Shown piece after piece: positions 21,590 through 32,516 of a stretch of DNA of 64,000 nt; the stretch's first letter is position 1, and the number at the start of each line of letters is the position of its first letter. Source of the stretch: Earliella scabrosa. Taxonomy: Eukaryota > Basidiomycota > Agaricomycetes > Polyporales > Polyporaceae. The position numbers and the translations under genes are program-made. Location of the stretch: assembly GCA_022605405.1 (NCBI GenBank), contig JABYQQ010000008.1:1364001-1428000 (forward strand), read 5' to 3'. Under the pieces are notes generated by a model that did no database searches, was not told the origin of the DNA, and worked only from the letters and a program-made list of their open reading frames with translations.

Positions 21590-22317
21590 CACCAGGACAT
21601 CACCATCACCGGAGCTAATTAGCCTGCCTAACCGACAGGGGTATGGCAAGCTAATTAGCCCCGAACCTGTTTATCCCGCACACTGGCAGTAAACCTAGGA
21701 CTACTGCCCGCCTCCTACTTGTAAAGGAAGTACCTTACGCCCTCTAATCTGAGTCCCCTTTGGGGCCCGATACGGACGGGCTAGATCAATGAGATAAGCA
21801 CGGGCGTGATGAGATAAGCGCGGCGGTGAGTACGCTCCCATCACCCCGCCTCGGCAGACCCGCCGCCCGCCATCAACTGGGCGCCCTGCCCTCTGCTGCT
21901 GCCGCCAAGTCTCTGCTCGCTGTCCGCCACGACACCGATGTCCTTCCCGTCCCCTGGGGTGAGTTCTCCACCGTTTCCCGTCGTTCTCTTTGCAATCTTA
22001 GGTTATTCTACACGCTGATTGCGATTGTGCCAACAGCTAAGCGTTACGCCTCCACCCCTACACACCCAGGCGGGACTTGAAGGTGGCTGCACCAGCGTGG
22101 GCACTCGGCACGTCACGGCGGAGTCTCCCCGCCTCGCTCCATCAATCGTGTCTCGGCTCTCCCGCTCTTCCCATCAATCGCGCCTCGGCTACCGCTGCTA
22201 CAACCCCGCGCCCATCCCGACACCAGTCCCGGAGCCCTGCTCACCGTGTCCGACGGCGCCCGCGCCCTCCCCTCCTCCGGTATGAGTTCTCGTCCGTTTT
22301 CTCTCGCTCTTCCTGCT
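21590..22317 (+). repeat. Left 728-bp TIR of the KDZ element
   Basis: Identical to the reverse complement of 31306..32033 apart from a few substitutions. It contains a short palindrome-like pair (CTAATTAGCC near 21617 and again near 21650) and two GT-donor-like sites, so it may also supply a promoter and untranslated first exon for the transposase. An 84-codon open frame in it starts without ATG. Confidence 0.9.
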
Positions 22318-22868
22318 GTCATTCATCGCCCGCCGGTGCTGCGCTGACCTTCCCACAGACAGACGTCGTGCACTCGTCCCGCTTCGCTCCGGTCCTATCT
22401 CCCCCATCAAAACCGCCGCTCGGCTACCCCATCACGCCATCAATCCCACCTCAGTTGCAGTCACCTCAACACTATCCCGACCTTCCCGGCGCACCGAAGG
22501 AGGCCGCAAGGTTCATGCGGTCTAGATACGTCCGCTCGCAGACAGAGTGTCTGCGCCCGCATGCATTGACCTCTTGGCGAGGCAACGTTGGCCCTATCAG
22601 CAAGGACTGGCGACATCGTGCGTGGTCAGATCGCAATCTAGATCTGATCCACGCGGGGCGGGAAGAAGGGTACTCCTGCCTCGTTTTCTTCTACGTGATC
22701 TTCATGTACCGTACGATAAAGTCATGTATTGCCAGCGAGACACACATTGCAAACCCCCGTATGTGCTTCCCTATGGCTCGCAGCAGCAGAAACAATGTTC
22801 GAGTGGTGCGACCGGCGCCCTACTCGGCTAGGCCTCGTGGAGACACTGGACCGCCCACGTTCCAGACC
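22318..22868 (+). other. 5' region of the KDZ transposase gene; possible N-terminal exon
   Basis: It is open in the same frame as the exon ending at 22938. It contains a Ser/Pro-rich stretch (PPSKPPLGY, PDLPGAPKEAARFMRSRY) of the kind found at KDZ transposase N-termini. A donor-like GTATGAGT (about 22280) and an acceptor CCCACAG (about 22360) could join it to sequence inside the TIR. I could not fix a start codon. Confidence 0.4.
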
Positions 22869-25800
22869 ATGGTGTTCACACCCCACTCCATGGCACAAGA
22901 ACAGGTGCGCGTCGCTGAAAACCTTGCGAAGAATGGCGGTATGTATCCACAGTACTATCTCCTAGTTATAACAATTGCTAACATAATCGTATCATAGAGG
23001 GAGACACAGTGGCGCAACAGGCGATGGCGGAAGTCAGCGGCAACGCATCGGCACATTCCGCACCGGATCAAACTGCCTATGACGACATAATTTACCAGCC
23101 CATGGATGTTGATCCCAGTCCCTCGGACGGGGACGAATGGGAAGATCTCGAAGACGCAGATGAGCAAGACGAGGGCGTTCAGATCCGCGATCTCATGGGC
23201 TTGAGGCATGTAGACACATTTTGTCGCATGGCAGCGCTGCCCTAACTACTTACATATCTGCAGATTTCGCTATAGACGCGGCGAAGACAAGCGAACGTGG
23301 ACGCAACGGCTTCAAAGTATGCATAAGAACTGGGCGAGGCAACTCCCTCGCCTAGTGAACGCGTACATTGCGTGGCGCCATTCCTCGGTCCCTTCCGTGG
23401 ACATTCTACCACCCAAGCCTGATCTTTCGAGCATCTGGACGTGCGAGGACTTCCCCACAGGTTCCCATGGCTGCGAGAACGAGGACGGCGCCGCACCATC
23501 GGTAGGCCCTCCCCCCCCTCCCCCCCCCCTCCCCCTCCCTACGTCGAGCCGGATCCTTTTGCCATCGAAGTACTCGACATCTACTCTCTTGCAAGGACTA
23601 CAAATGTCTGCTTCTCGGGCGCTCTGACGCATGCCGCGGCTTTAGTCATGCACGGCTATCTACCCACCGTGCCTGAGCTCCCGAATCTCGCGATCTCGAT
23701 CAAGACCCTTGAGTTGCTCCGCTGCTTGAAGCTCTTTAAGCCGTCGTTCAGCATTGAGGTGTTTGCCAAGCTCCTCTGTCACTACTACATTGTACGTGCT
23801 ATGCCTCGCTTGCCAGCGACATTGATTGATATGTATTTCATTTAGATTCCATACCGGCGCACGATCCGCAGCGCGTTAGCTGACACTTTTGATGTGTACC
23901 TGGAGATTCTCCGGATTGTCAAGAAGCGCGTCCTTGGCGCGCTCGGGCGCGATGATCCCCACTGGCGGGCCTGCCTGGGATGTCCAGCTTGTGGCTATGA
24001 GGTACGAACATGATGTCTCAATGCACTATCAGAATTACTTCACTAACATTTAGCTACAGCTCTACGGCGAAGCACCCCGCGAGTTCACGCGCATGTTCTG
24101 CATGGACGGGAACAGCTCCCTTAAGCGGGTGTGATTGGCGAAGGGCCGTAAGGTTGGCGAGGCACGCGTTTTTGATGAAAGTGACTACTTCCTGCCGCAG
24201 AAGTACGTGGATAGGTTTGCCAATGAGGTTCGCGCCTGACAGACAGACGGCAAGAAGAAGAAGAAAGCGACACCCCAAACCGAACTCAGCGACATCGAGG
24301 CCGAGAGCGAGGACTCCGACTCTGACGAACCGAACATTGAGAGTGGTCCCACCGCTCCGGAAACTCCGGCGATCTCACCAGAGCTTCCCGAGGCGGCTCC
24401 GGCTCCTGTGCCTGGCGATCGAGGCAGCTGCACCGGCCCTGCCGATCAAGCTAGCGAACCAGCTGCCACCGCGTCTATCGCTGGTGAACCAGATGCGGGT
24501 ACCGTGTCGTCCCCCCCACCCCACGTTCAAGAACGAGTGGACACCCTTGCCGAGCCGTTTGTAGAGGGCGACCCAACAGATGGATCTCCCGATATCGAGT
24601 CCACATGTACGAAGAATTGGAAGGCGGCAGCCGCCGACGACAAAAAGCGGACTTGGGACATCTTCGAGGAGACCGGGATATTCGCGTCAGCATGTCGACA
24701 TGCGATCATCCTCTGGATAATTGACATGGTGCGGAGCGGAGAGCTGTGAGTGATCTGATCTGCATCTCGGAACACTGCCACTGAATGCGTTCATCACAGT
24801 GCCAAGCTTCCGCTTGCAACTTGCAGCAAGGCCATGGAAGAACTTGGTCCGGGATGGCTCTGCGGCTTTGATGTGGGATGCTCGTTCAACGGGACCATCT
24901 CGCGAAGCTCGCTGGGACCCCGCTTTGCTCAACTTGGGTGTCGCATCTGCGTGAATGCGTTCCATGGCTACTCCCACGCATACTCATGCCAAGTTCGCCA
25001 TCATCCGAACGTGATCAAAGGCACTGGCCTCGAGGACCTAGAAACGATGGAGCGGATCTTCAGCTTCTCCAATCAGCTCGCGCCGATCATCCGGTACACA
25101 ACCGCGTACCGGCACCGGGTGCTTATTGACCAGCACTTTCAGCATTGGGACGAAGATCGATCCCGTGCGCTGGGGACGTTCCTGTACAACAACTTCATCC
25201 AAGCTATTGACATCATCAAGAAGAAGACACCCATCATAGAGGACGGACTACGCGCCTTACGACTAACTGCGGACGATCTACGAGGGCTGGCAGCTGACGA
25301 AGCGGCGTACCTGGACACGGTCGGTAAGGAAGATCCTCGGAATGTGTATGCCGTGGCATACGTCGAAGCGCTCGAAGACTTGCGCAAGGTCAAGTAAGCG
25401 CACTTATTCTCCAATAAGACCAGATACCTCATTGTATTTCTCTGATAGTGAACAACTCCGGAGCATCCACGGAGCATTCCTGAAGAATGCGCCATCTATC
25501 CCTCTCACATTCGAGCCTCCCCAGTCAGGCCCCATCAACTATGACGAGGAGAGGTCCAAGACCGCAAAGACCGAGACCAACCGGCGGTATCTGAATGATC
25601 GGCACAAGACGCTCTCCCTCGAGATTGTGGAGATGGAGGTCGCGCTTGGTGTGGAGATCACCTGGCAGCCAAGTGATCCCGAGTATCTCAAGACGATGGA
25701 GTGGATCAATACGCGCAGGTACCAACGCGCCCTCGCGGATCTCCAGCGCTTAGTCGTCCAACGGCTATTTGAGCTGCACAAGATGAATCTCTCGCAGACC

Positions 25801-26521
25801 GGTAAGATAAGATATACGTCATTGGACGCTCATCTTGTTCACCTCGGAGCTGTCTCCAGGGTATCGTGTTCGGAGACACATCGCGAAGAGCTTGCAAACT
25901 CGGTCGCGTGCCATCCGGAATGCCCTCAAGAAGTATAACACTGCCACGAAAGCTCTAACTCCTCCCCGCCCTACCCTTGACTGGTCCTCGGTGTCGCACT
26001 ATCGATTTCTGCAAGAGTTCGAGTTGCTGAACAATACCCGGGCCGATCTGCGAGGACAACGGTGGGCCGAGCCGGCTGTCCGCGAAGCCATGAGGCAATC
26101 CCTCCGACTTGAGCGTGCACGCGAAGAACTTCGCAACGTGGGTGTCGAAGCAGGCCGGGTCCACACAGCCATCCGCGACGAAGAGCTTCTATTCGCAGCG
26201 GTTCTTGAGGATCTGATTCGTACACGGGACCCCTTATTTGGTGCAGTTGCAGACTATGTGCGAAGACGACGGATGTCGAATGCGCAGATTCTGGTATCAC
26301 TTCGGAAACTCTTCAGACACCCACAGTACACAGGTTCACGGGTCCCAGGCATGCGGGCAGGTGCGCCGCTACCTGCGCTCATCACACATGCCAATCTCGA
26401 CATGATCTTGGGCACTGATGACGAGACCATAACTCAGACAGAGGTGGACGAGGGGCAGGAAGACCATGCTGAGAGCATGTTCAGCGCGCTGACAGACTTC
26501 ATTGCTGAATTGCATGTGTAA
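22869..26521 (+). pseudogene. KDZ transposase, inactivated by two TGA codons and a frameshift
   Basis: Exons: 22869..22938 (5' end uncertain), 22998..23205, 23264..23791, 23846..24001, 24060..24745, 24800..25393, 25449..25801 and 25860..26521. The second intron appears to use a GC donor. The N-terminal region is acidic, followed by a CxC1-like Cys-bearing part with ALVMHGYLPTVPELPNLAIS. Then come WRACLGCPACGYE, FTRMFCMDGNSSLKRV, the conserved CTKNWKAAAADDKKRTW, GIFASACRHAIILWI, GWLCGFDVGCSFNGTI, NAFHGYSHAYSCQVRHHPN and a helical C-terminus, in the order expected of Kyakuja-Dileera-Zisupton transposases. The defects are a frame change within the poly-C run at 23509-23544, TGA at 24132..24134 after LKRV, and TGA at 24237..24239. 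The element is probably not autonomous now. Confidence 0.85.
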
Positions 26522-26973
26522 CTACTACCTACGGACACTACAGACTCTATCGCCATCGGTATGTAGATAGATACAGTGTACTCTGATAACAACCATTTTT
26601 CCCAGACTGAAAGTTTCTGGAATCGAGACAATCAGCTGAGCGAGTGTGAGAAGCATCGAAGTTGCACAGCGAACTTGCATGCATGCTTCCGGAATCACTG
26701 TTCCCATCCCTCATGAGAAAAACCATGATGCACATGGCCTGTTACTTGTCATAGTGCGTACACGTTGTTGATATTACATACTTCGTCAAACTAGCGTGGA
26801 CACGAGCGTGATGCACGTTGGAGAGGTGTGCGGACATAAGCGTGCAAGCTCGCTTTGCTGAAATATCGATCGGAACCTGGTGAGCGTCTCCGCGCGCATC
26901 TTGCACCCTCCCTCCACCTCTCCTCCCTCCACCTCTCCTTCCTCCCCCCCTCCCCCCCTCCCTCCTCTGCGTC
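26522..26973. other. Intergenic within the KDZ element
   Basis: 452 bp between the transposase and the next gene. It ends in a C-rich tract (about 26920-26970, runs of CCTCCCT and CCCCCC) directly before the next ATG, which could act in the promoter or untranslated leader. No gene seen. Confidence 0.45.
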
Positions 26974-28487
26974 ATGGTCGGATACCCGAGTCCCCTCAGC
27001 CCCGACGACATCCTTCCAGAAGTGGGCCATTATTACGTCGTCTTGGGAGGGGATCGACAAGGCATTTATGGCGTGCGGTATGTACATATCAACCTCCGGT
27101 TTCCCTCCACATCCTCAGTGTCCCATGACAGCCCACCCGGAGTCGCAGTGGGCCGGCACATTGACCTCCTACCCATCGTGATCGTGTCGAAGTGGCTCTC
27201 GCAGGCCCGGCTCATCGACCGGCTCAACACGGAGGTCATGTTGCAGCTGGTTCAGTCCGATCCTGAGGAGCCGGCAGAACTGCTACAACTCTTACAGTCA
27301 TCGCGGATCGTCGCACGGGCATTCCCGCTGACGAACAAGTTCTATTGTGTGCGGGTTGGGAAGCTGACGGGCATATTTGTTGGGATCGACTGGTGAGTAC
27401 TCATGGCTTCGTTGTAGCTGCCCTTGTAGACCCACATGCTCCGCAGGACGAAGGAGATCCTGCCGTTGACATCGTTCGAACGCGCGGAGTTCCAGAGCTT
27501 CAAAACACTCATTGAAGCTCTCGTGTACATGCTGGACAAGAAGCATCTGCGTCCGCAGTTGTCGGACGACAGCGAAGATCTCTGGCAATACTTCGACGAG
27601 GACGACTCCTCCCCTCCCCCGCCTCCACCTTCGGTCACCGACCTCCCCCCCCCTCCCCCCCCCTCCCGGGCCTCTGCTTCTACCCCACTTCGTTCATCAC
27701 CCAAGGAGCCGCGTGCAGAGCAACATGTCCGATTCCCGTCGACCCCCAGCCGGAACTCGTCCTCGCGTGCAGCCACCCCCGTCGCCACCCCGCATCGCCC
27801 GTCCTCGCCGTCCAAGATCGCCATCAGCACGCCGAGGTCGACATCTCCGTCCAAGGAGGTTCGTACTTCTGCGTCGTTTCCTACGAAGGCGGAGTATGTT
27901 CTTCGTACTCTGGAACGATCCACATCTCTTCCACCACCGTACCTCTCCCCATCCCAATATGCGAAGGTCGGGTCCTCTCGTGCGGCTGTCTTCGCTGAGT
28001 CGGCGTCGACGTGTGGCGCACGACGAGGATATCCCGCGGGTCAAGGCAGCGGCATAGCGCAACTCTCGCATACGATGGCAGGTACGTCATTATTCTATAT
28101 CTCAGTGTCGTCATAGCTAATGAGCGTGCTACAGCTGTGCGTGTGTCCGACTCGGAGGCCGCTCTTGAGGCCGCCGTCCTCGCAACTCCGACAGTCGACG
28201 GCTTGCGCACTATCATCTACCCGCCGACCGGAACACCGGATGGGTGCCTGGTGGTTGATGCCCCCGTCGTCAACCTGGGCGTGGCGGTTGACCACTGGTG
28301 CAATGGCCGGCGCATGCCCCATGTGCAGCGCTGCCTTGTCTTCCAGACGTACGTCTGGTCTGACAGCATGGAGGAGTTTGGGCAGAGGCTCTCCTGCCCC
28401 CCCGTCAATCTCACTATGCGCGACGGGAGACTGCTATGGGACTTCATTACTGCTCATCTGCCCCCTCGTCGTCAGGAAGAGGCGTGA
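26974..28487 (+). CDS. Viroplasmin/RNase H1 N-domain-like protein of the KDZ element
   Basis: Exons 26974..27392, 27447..28081 and 28135..28487 (1407 nt, 468 aa) from ATG 26974. Two segments resemble the Cauli_VI / RNase H1 N-terminal RNA:DNA-hybrid binding fold: YYVVLGGDRQGIYG near residue 17, and FYCVRVGKLTGIFVGIDW (about 123-140) followed across the splice by FKTLIEALVYML. The middle is a Pro-rich run and a long Ser/Pro/Arg-rich disordered region. The C-terminal domain (from ALEAAVLATP to LLWDFITAHLPP) is compact. Family assignment is by pattern only. A short intron at 27078-27114 is possible in exon 1. Many basidiomycete transposons carry proteins with this domain, where hybrid binding could matter. 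No inactivating change is visible. Confidence 0.6.
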
Positions 28488-28744
28488 TGCGGTGGTGCCG
28501 TAGGGCTGTTAGTACGTCTCGCGTAAATTTTTCTGTTCGCAATATGTCCTCCGCTGTGTCAGATAGTGTCATTGTCTTCACGTGTTGTAGTTCTGTCTAG
28601 AATAAATGGACACTGCCAGTGCTTGTTGGCTTCAGGCCCTAACCCGTGTGCTTCATTCTCGACTCTCGCGCTCTCTCGTGTCACGTCTGCGCCCGCCCCA
28701 CGCCCTACCCTTGCCTTGCAGCCTTCCTACACCTGCCTTGCGTC

Positions 28745-30564
28745 ATGGTCAACATCATCGCCGCCGCCGTGGGCCTTCAGAGGCTTCGCAAGGAGGCTGT
28801 CGTCAAGCTCCGGACATGTTCCCCATGGCGTCTTTGGAAGAAGAAGCAACATCTGACGAGCATCCAGAAGACGCAGCGCAAGCTTCTTCGGCTCGAACGC
28901 AAGGAGACGCTCGACACCGCACTCTCCCAGGCGCGTGCGAAGATCTGGGAGATGGCAGAGGCCTTGCACGCGACCAATCCTCGCCACACTCCCCAATATT
29001 ACTTCCGCCTGATCATGCAGCACACCCGTCTCAAAGGCCAACAGCGACTCCCGAGCCGATGGAACGCGTTCTTGAGTATGGAGATGGAGCAGCGCAACAA
29101 GGGTGAGTTGGATTGCACTCGTGAGAATTTCACCTCCCATTGACATCCCTCAGCCCTTCCTGAGGGCACCGATCGTAAACGTGTGTCCGAAGATGATATC
29201 CCCAAGGAGGTCTCGGATAAGTGGCACGCAATGTCGAAGGAGGAGCAAGCGGCCTACACCGAGGAGCGCTACCAAGAGCTCCTTGCGCGTCGCGAAGGGA
29301 GGCAAGCCCCGACTCCGTCTGTCCCTATCCAGACCTTCCACGACGCTCGCGCGACCGTCGCCAACATACAGCAGGAGGTGCGTGGCTACATCGTGCTCCC
29401 CGCTTTTGCCCACTGACAGGTGTCTGCAGCTCATCGGGCTCAACACGCGAACAGGCATTGAAGCGCTGGTCTTCATTGTCAAGTCGGGTCCGCTCGACTT
29501 CAACCAGCCGTACGCGTTCTACACGAATGAACGCTTGGCCGACTACATCACACTGGCCACCAAGAATACCGTCCCGGAGTTTGCGAAGCGTTTGGAAGGG
29601 TATTGCATCTCTGGCATCAATGGTGAGTGACTGCGCCCCTTCCCCCTCCCCCCCCCCCTCCCCTGTTGTCCGCGATGTCTCGCATACCGGCCAATTCGTT
29701 GACGCGCGCATCCAATAGGCTTGAAGACGAGCTACCGCCAGACGCTGCTCAACCTGAAGGCTGGCGCGGCCGCCATCATTAACGAGAAGCTCAGTAAGTT
29801 GATCTACTACGTAAACTACAACCTTCAGATGTTCACACTAACAAATATCTTCAGCGTTGGCTACTAAAGGTCAGGTTACTCGAATGCAGTACCTGAACTT
29901 CGACGAGCACATTACCGCCATCCACCTGATCGTCATCGACCGCTGGCTGCTCTCCATCTTCTGTGCTCCTGGCGACCTCTCGTCGGCGCTCGAGCTGCAG
30001 ACTCTCATCGACTCCTGGTCAAACGACGTCACGCGCTTCCGCAAGCTCTCCGAGGAGGAGTTTACTGAGTGGCGCCGCCAACGGCTTGCTGGGGGGCCTG
30101 CGCCCGCACGCTCCGCCAAGGCTGACGAGGAGACTGCGCCGTCATCAGGACCCAACCCCAAGGATGCGACCGCCTCCGCGGCCTCGTCCGCCTCTACGTC
30201 TGCCTCCGCCTCCGCATCCTCATCCACCTGCGAGACTCCCACGGACTTCTCCGAGACCGCACCGGCGCCGGCTGCGTCCTCCAGCTCCGCCGCGCAGTTC
30301 ATTGCGATGGACGTCGTCACTGGTGCAGACGGCCGTCGGCTTGCTGTGCGGAAGACCCAGCAGAAGCCGCGCACTGACAAGGGCAAGAAGCGTAAGCCGG
30401 CAAACCCAGAGGTGCCGTCCGACGCGGCTACAACGGCTAACGGTCGCCCCAAGAAGAAGGCCAAGACCGCAACGTCTACTGATTCCACGGTGGGGCCTTC
30501 CAAGCGGCAGCCCCGCCCTCGGAAGACCACCGCCGCCTTGGCGGCTTCTGCGTCCTCTACATAG
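28745..30564 (+). CDS. HMG-like basidiomycete protein of the KDZ element
   Basis: Exons 28745..29102, 29154..29377, 29430..29622, 29719..29793 and 29855..30564 (1560 nt, 519 aa) from ATG 28745. Basic N-terminal helices lead to RWNAFLSMEMEQ. Next comes DKWHAMSKEEQAAYTEERYQELLARRE, a layout like the last helices of an HMG box. A conserved middle follows (LNTRTGIEALVFIVKSG, FYTNERLADYI, YCISGINGLK, YLNFDEHITAIHLIVIDRW, FCAPGDLSS). The C-terminus is low complexity, Ala/Ser-rich, with nuclear-signal-like KGKKRKP and PKKKAK. I recall similar proteins of unknown function in many Agaricomycetes. It is presumably nuclear and DNA-binding. The frame is intact. The third intron (29623..29718) contains a pure C/T run. 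Confidence 0.65.
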
Positions 30565-31305
30565 TCACGGTGTTGTGTTCCGGCCTGTATACTTGGTCCT
30601 TTGTTATGTCTATCATCGCGCTTGTCTGGCAATGAATATGTGTGCTTTCGCCTTGAATTACGCTGTACAAGCTTGACGTGGGAGTCCGAGAAGCACGGCG
30701 TGAACGGTGATGTGGATGAACGGGCTTGGCGAGACTATTGTCATCACATCCTACCTAGAATTCCAAGTTCTGCAGGCTCATACAGGCAACGAGTTCTGTC
30801 TATAGTACTACTACTCTATTGCAAGGTAACGAGAGTATCTAGGCCTAGGGGGGAACGAGAACTTAGGTTAACGTTGAGTAGGTGCCAAGGGCGGCTCCGC
30901 TGATCCGGCCGTACGCTGCCAACTGATCCGCAGTGCCAGGCAACCGGAAGCATCTGCGTCAAATACATCAGTTAGTTGGTATACCTCCGGACGCAGAGAC
31001 AGACTCACACAGCAGCGAGAATATCGTTGAGCGGACGAAGGCGAGGGTGAAGGCGTTGTCGGGTGGAGGGGAGGAGGAGGGGGGGAGGGTTGGAAGTGCA
31101 CGGTATGGTGGCGGCAGGCCAAGGCGCCAATGATGGACGGACGCCACACCTGAGCCGAGCGGAGTACAGCCGAGCGGCGAGGCCTGGGCGAGGCATGGTA
31201 GAAGGGAGCGCGCGCATCTTCGTAGGGGGCGGGAGTGCCGTCTGCACGGATTGGAGGTCAGTGCATGAGATCGAAAGTGCTACCGTTCAAGTCGGAATAT
31301 CTACA
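30565..31305. other. 3' region of the KDZ element; nothing coding recognised
   Basis: 740 bp between the last gene and the right TIR. It contains a G-rich tract (about 31062-31090, GGGGAGGAGGAGGGGGGGAGGG), the reverse-strand counterpart of the C-rich tracts elsewhere in the element. No open frame with protein-like composition. Confidence 0.45.
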
Positions 31306-32033
31306 AGCAGGAAGAGCGAGAGAAAACGGACGAGAACTCATACCGGAGGAGGGGAGGGCGCGGGCGCCGTCGGACATGGTGAGCAGGGCTCCGGGACTGG
31401 TGTCGGGATGGGCGCGGGGTTGTAGCAGCGGTAGCCGAGGCGCGATTGATGGGAAGAGCGGGAGAGCCGAGACACGATTGATGGAGCGAGGCGGGGAGAC
31501 TCTGCCGTGACGTGCCCATCGCCCGCGCTGGTGCAGCCACCTTCAAGTCCCGCCTGGGTGTGTAGGGGTGGAGGCGTAACGCTTAGCTGTTGGTACAATC
31601 GCAATCAGCATGTAGAATAACCTAAGATTGCAAAGAGAACGACGGGAAACGGTGGAGAACTCACCCCAGGGGACGGGAAGGACGTCGGCGTCGTGGCGGA
31701 CAGCGAGCAGAGACTTGGCGGCAGCAGCAGAGGGCAGGGCACCCAGTTGATGGCGGGCGGCGGGTCTGCCGAGGCGGGGTGATGGGAGCGTACTCACCGC
31801 CGCGCTTATCTCATCACGCCCGTGCTTATCTCATTGATCTAGCCCGTCCGTATCGGGCCCCAAAGGGGACTCAGATTAGAGGGCGTAAGGTACTTCCTTT
31901 ACAAGTAGGAGGCGGGCAGTAGTCCTAAGTTTACTGCCAGTGTGCGGGATAAACAGGTTCGGGGCTAATTAGCTTGCCATACCCCTGTCGGTTAGGCAGG
32001 CTAATTAGCTCCGGTGATGGTGATGTCCTGGTG
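31306..32033 (-). repeat. Right 728-bp TIR of the KDZ element
   Basis: Reverse complement of 21590..22317. The outer end reads GGTGATGTCCTGGTG, directly followed by the TSD CTACACTC at 32034..32041. Confidence 0.9.
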
Positions 32034-32166
32034 CTACACTCCTGATATCCTACATGCTGCTGACCTTGCCCGCTTGAAAGAACTGACGGGTGCAACAGAT
32101 GGCAAAACCATGCAAGTGTTTGCGAGGGAGTGGAGTAAGCGCAAGGAGGAGAAGTGTCGCGCCTGA

Positions 32167-32516
32167 TCCGGTCTACGTTCCTAATGTCACTATCGCCGCT
32201 TTGCATCCGGTCCCATTATGCTCCAGAGACTTCTACATGTAGCCACACACTTTAATCCATCCTAATGCCTGTTCTATTGTAATTGCATCTGCTGCACGAT
32301 GGATCAACCACGGTCTAACCTCCGGACCACATCAGCAAACAACACACCTAATGGCCCGCGATGCCCTCCCCCGACGCGGTATGGCAGACGCCCGTCGGCG
32401 CGACAAATGGCTGCCATGCATTGCAGTCATTCGTCAGCGTAGACGAACACCTGTCATGATTCATCAGCGACGACACGAGATTGTAGTTTTTCGTATTTAC
32501 TCATCCTGTAGGACGA
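32167..32516. other. Downstream of the split gene; nothing recognised
   Basis: About 350 bp with no convincing open frame or repeat. It would contain the 3' untranslated region of the split gene. Confidence 0.35.

Larger units (their letters stand above)
21590..32033 (+). mobile_element. KDZ DNA transposon with long TIRs and three genes
   Basis: The element is bounded by 728-bp terminal inverted repeats (21590..22317 and 31306..32033) that begin CACCAGGACATCACC. It is flanked by the 8-bp direct repeat CTACACTC (21582..21589 and 32034..32041). Eight-bp duplications are known for Zisupton-type elements of the KDZ superfamily. Inside, all on the plus strand, are a KDZ transposase, a viroplasmin-domain-like protein and an HMG-like basidiomycete protein. 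It interrupts the last exon of the surrounding gene. The TIR copies differ at only a few positions that I noticed. Confidence 0.9.
4593..32166 (+). pseudogene. Unidentified basidiomycete gene, split by a Plavaka and a KDZ transposon
   Basis: Exons that join in frame: 4593..4831, 4882..5058, 5141..5192, 5246..5308, 20954..21151, and a last exon made of 21208..21589 plus 32042..32166. Each intron has GT...AG ends. The 5309..20953 intron holds the Plavaka element. The last exon is cut by the KDZ element; removing that element and one copy of its 8-bp duplication restores an open frame ending at TGA 32164..32166. The coding exons total 1236 nt, 412 codons. An ATG at 4415 (starting M-S-Q-R-R) with a donor at 4542 probably begins the gene, but its phase does not fit the next exon, so the 5' end is unresolved. 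The protein has an Ala/Glu-rich segment followed by Pro-rich sequence (exon 1), a compact middle (FKLWW, FHMDALNGF) and a Ser/acidic C-terminal region. I do not recognise the family. It could be a host gene or cargo of an older element. Confidence 0.6.

Noticed and set aside
21826..22080. 84-codon frame present in both KDZ TIRs
   Set aside because: It lacks an ATG start and is duplicated only because the TIR is. It may be untranslated leader.
24132..24239. TGA codons as selenocysteine or programmed readthrough
   Set aside because: Fungi of this group are not known to use selenocysteine, and Arg (CGA) fits both contexts; CpG decay is simpler.
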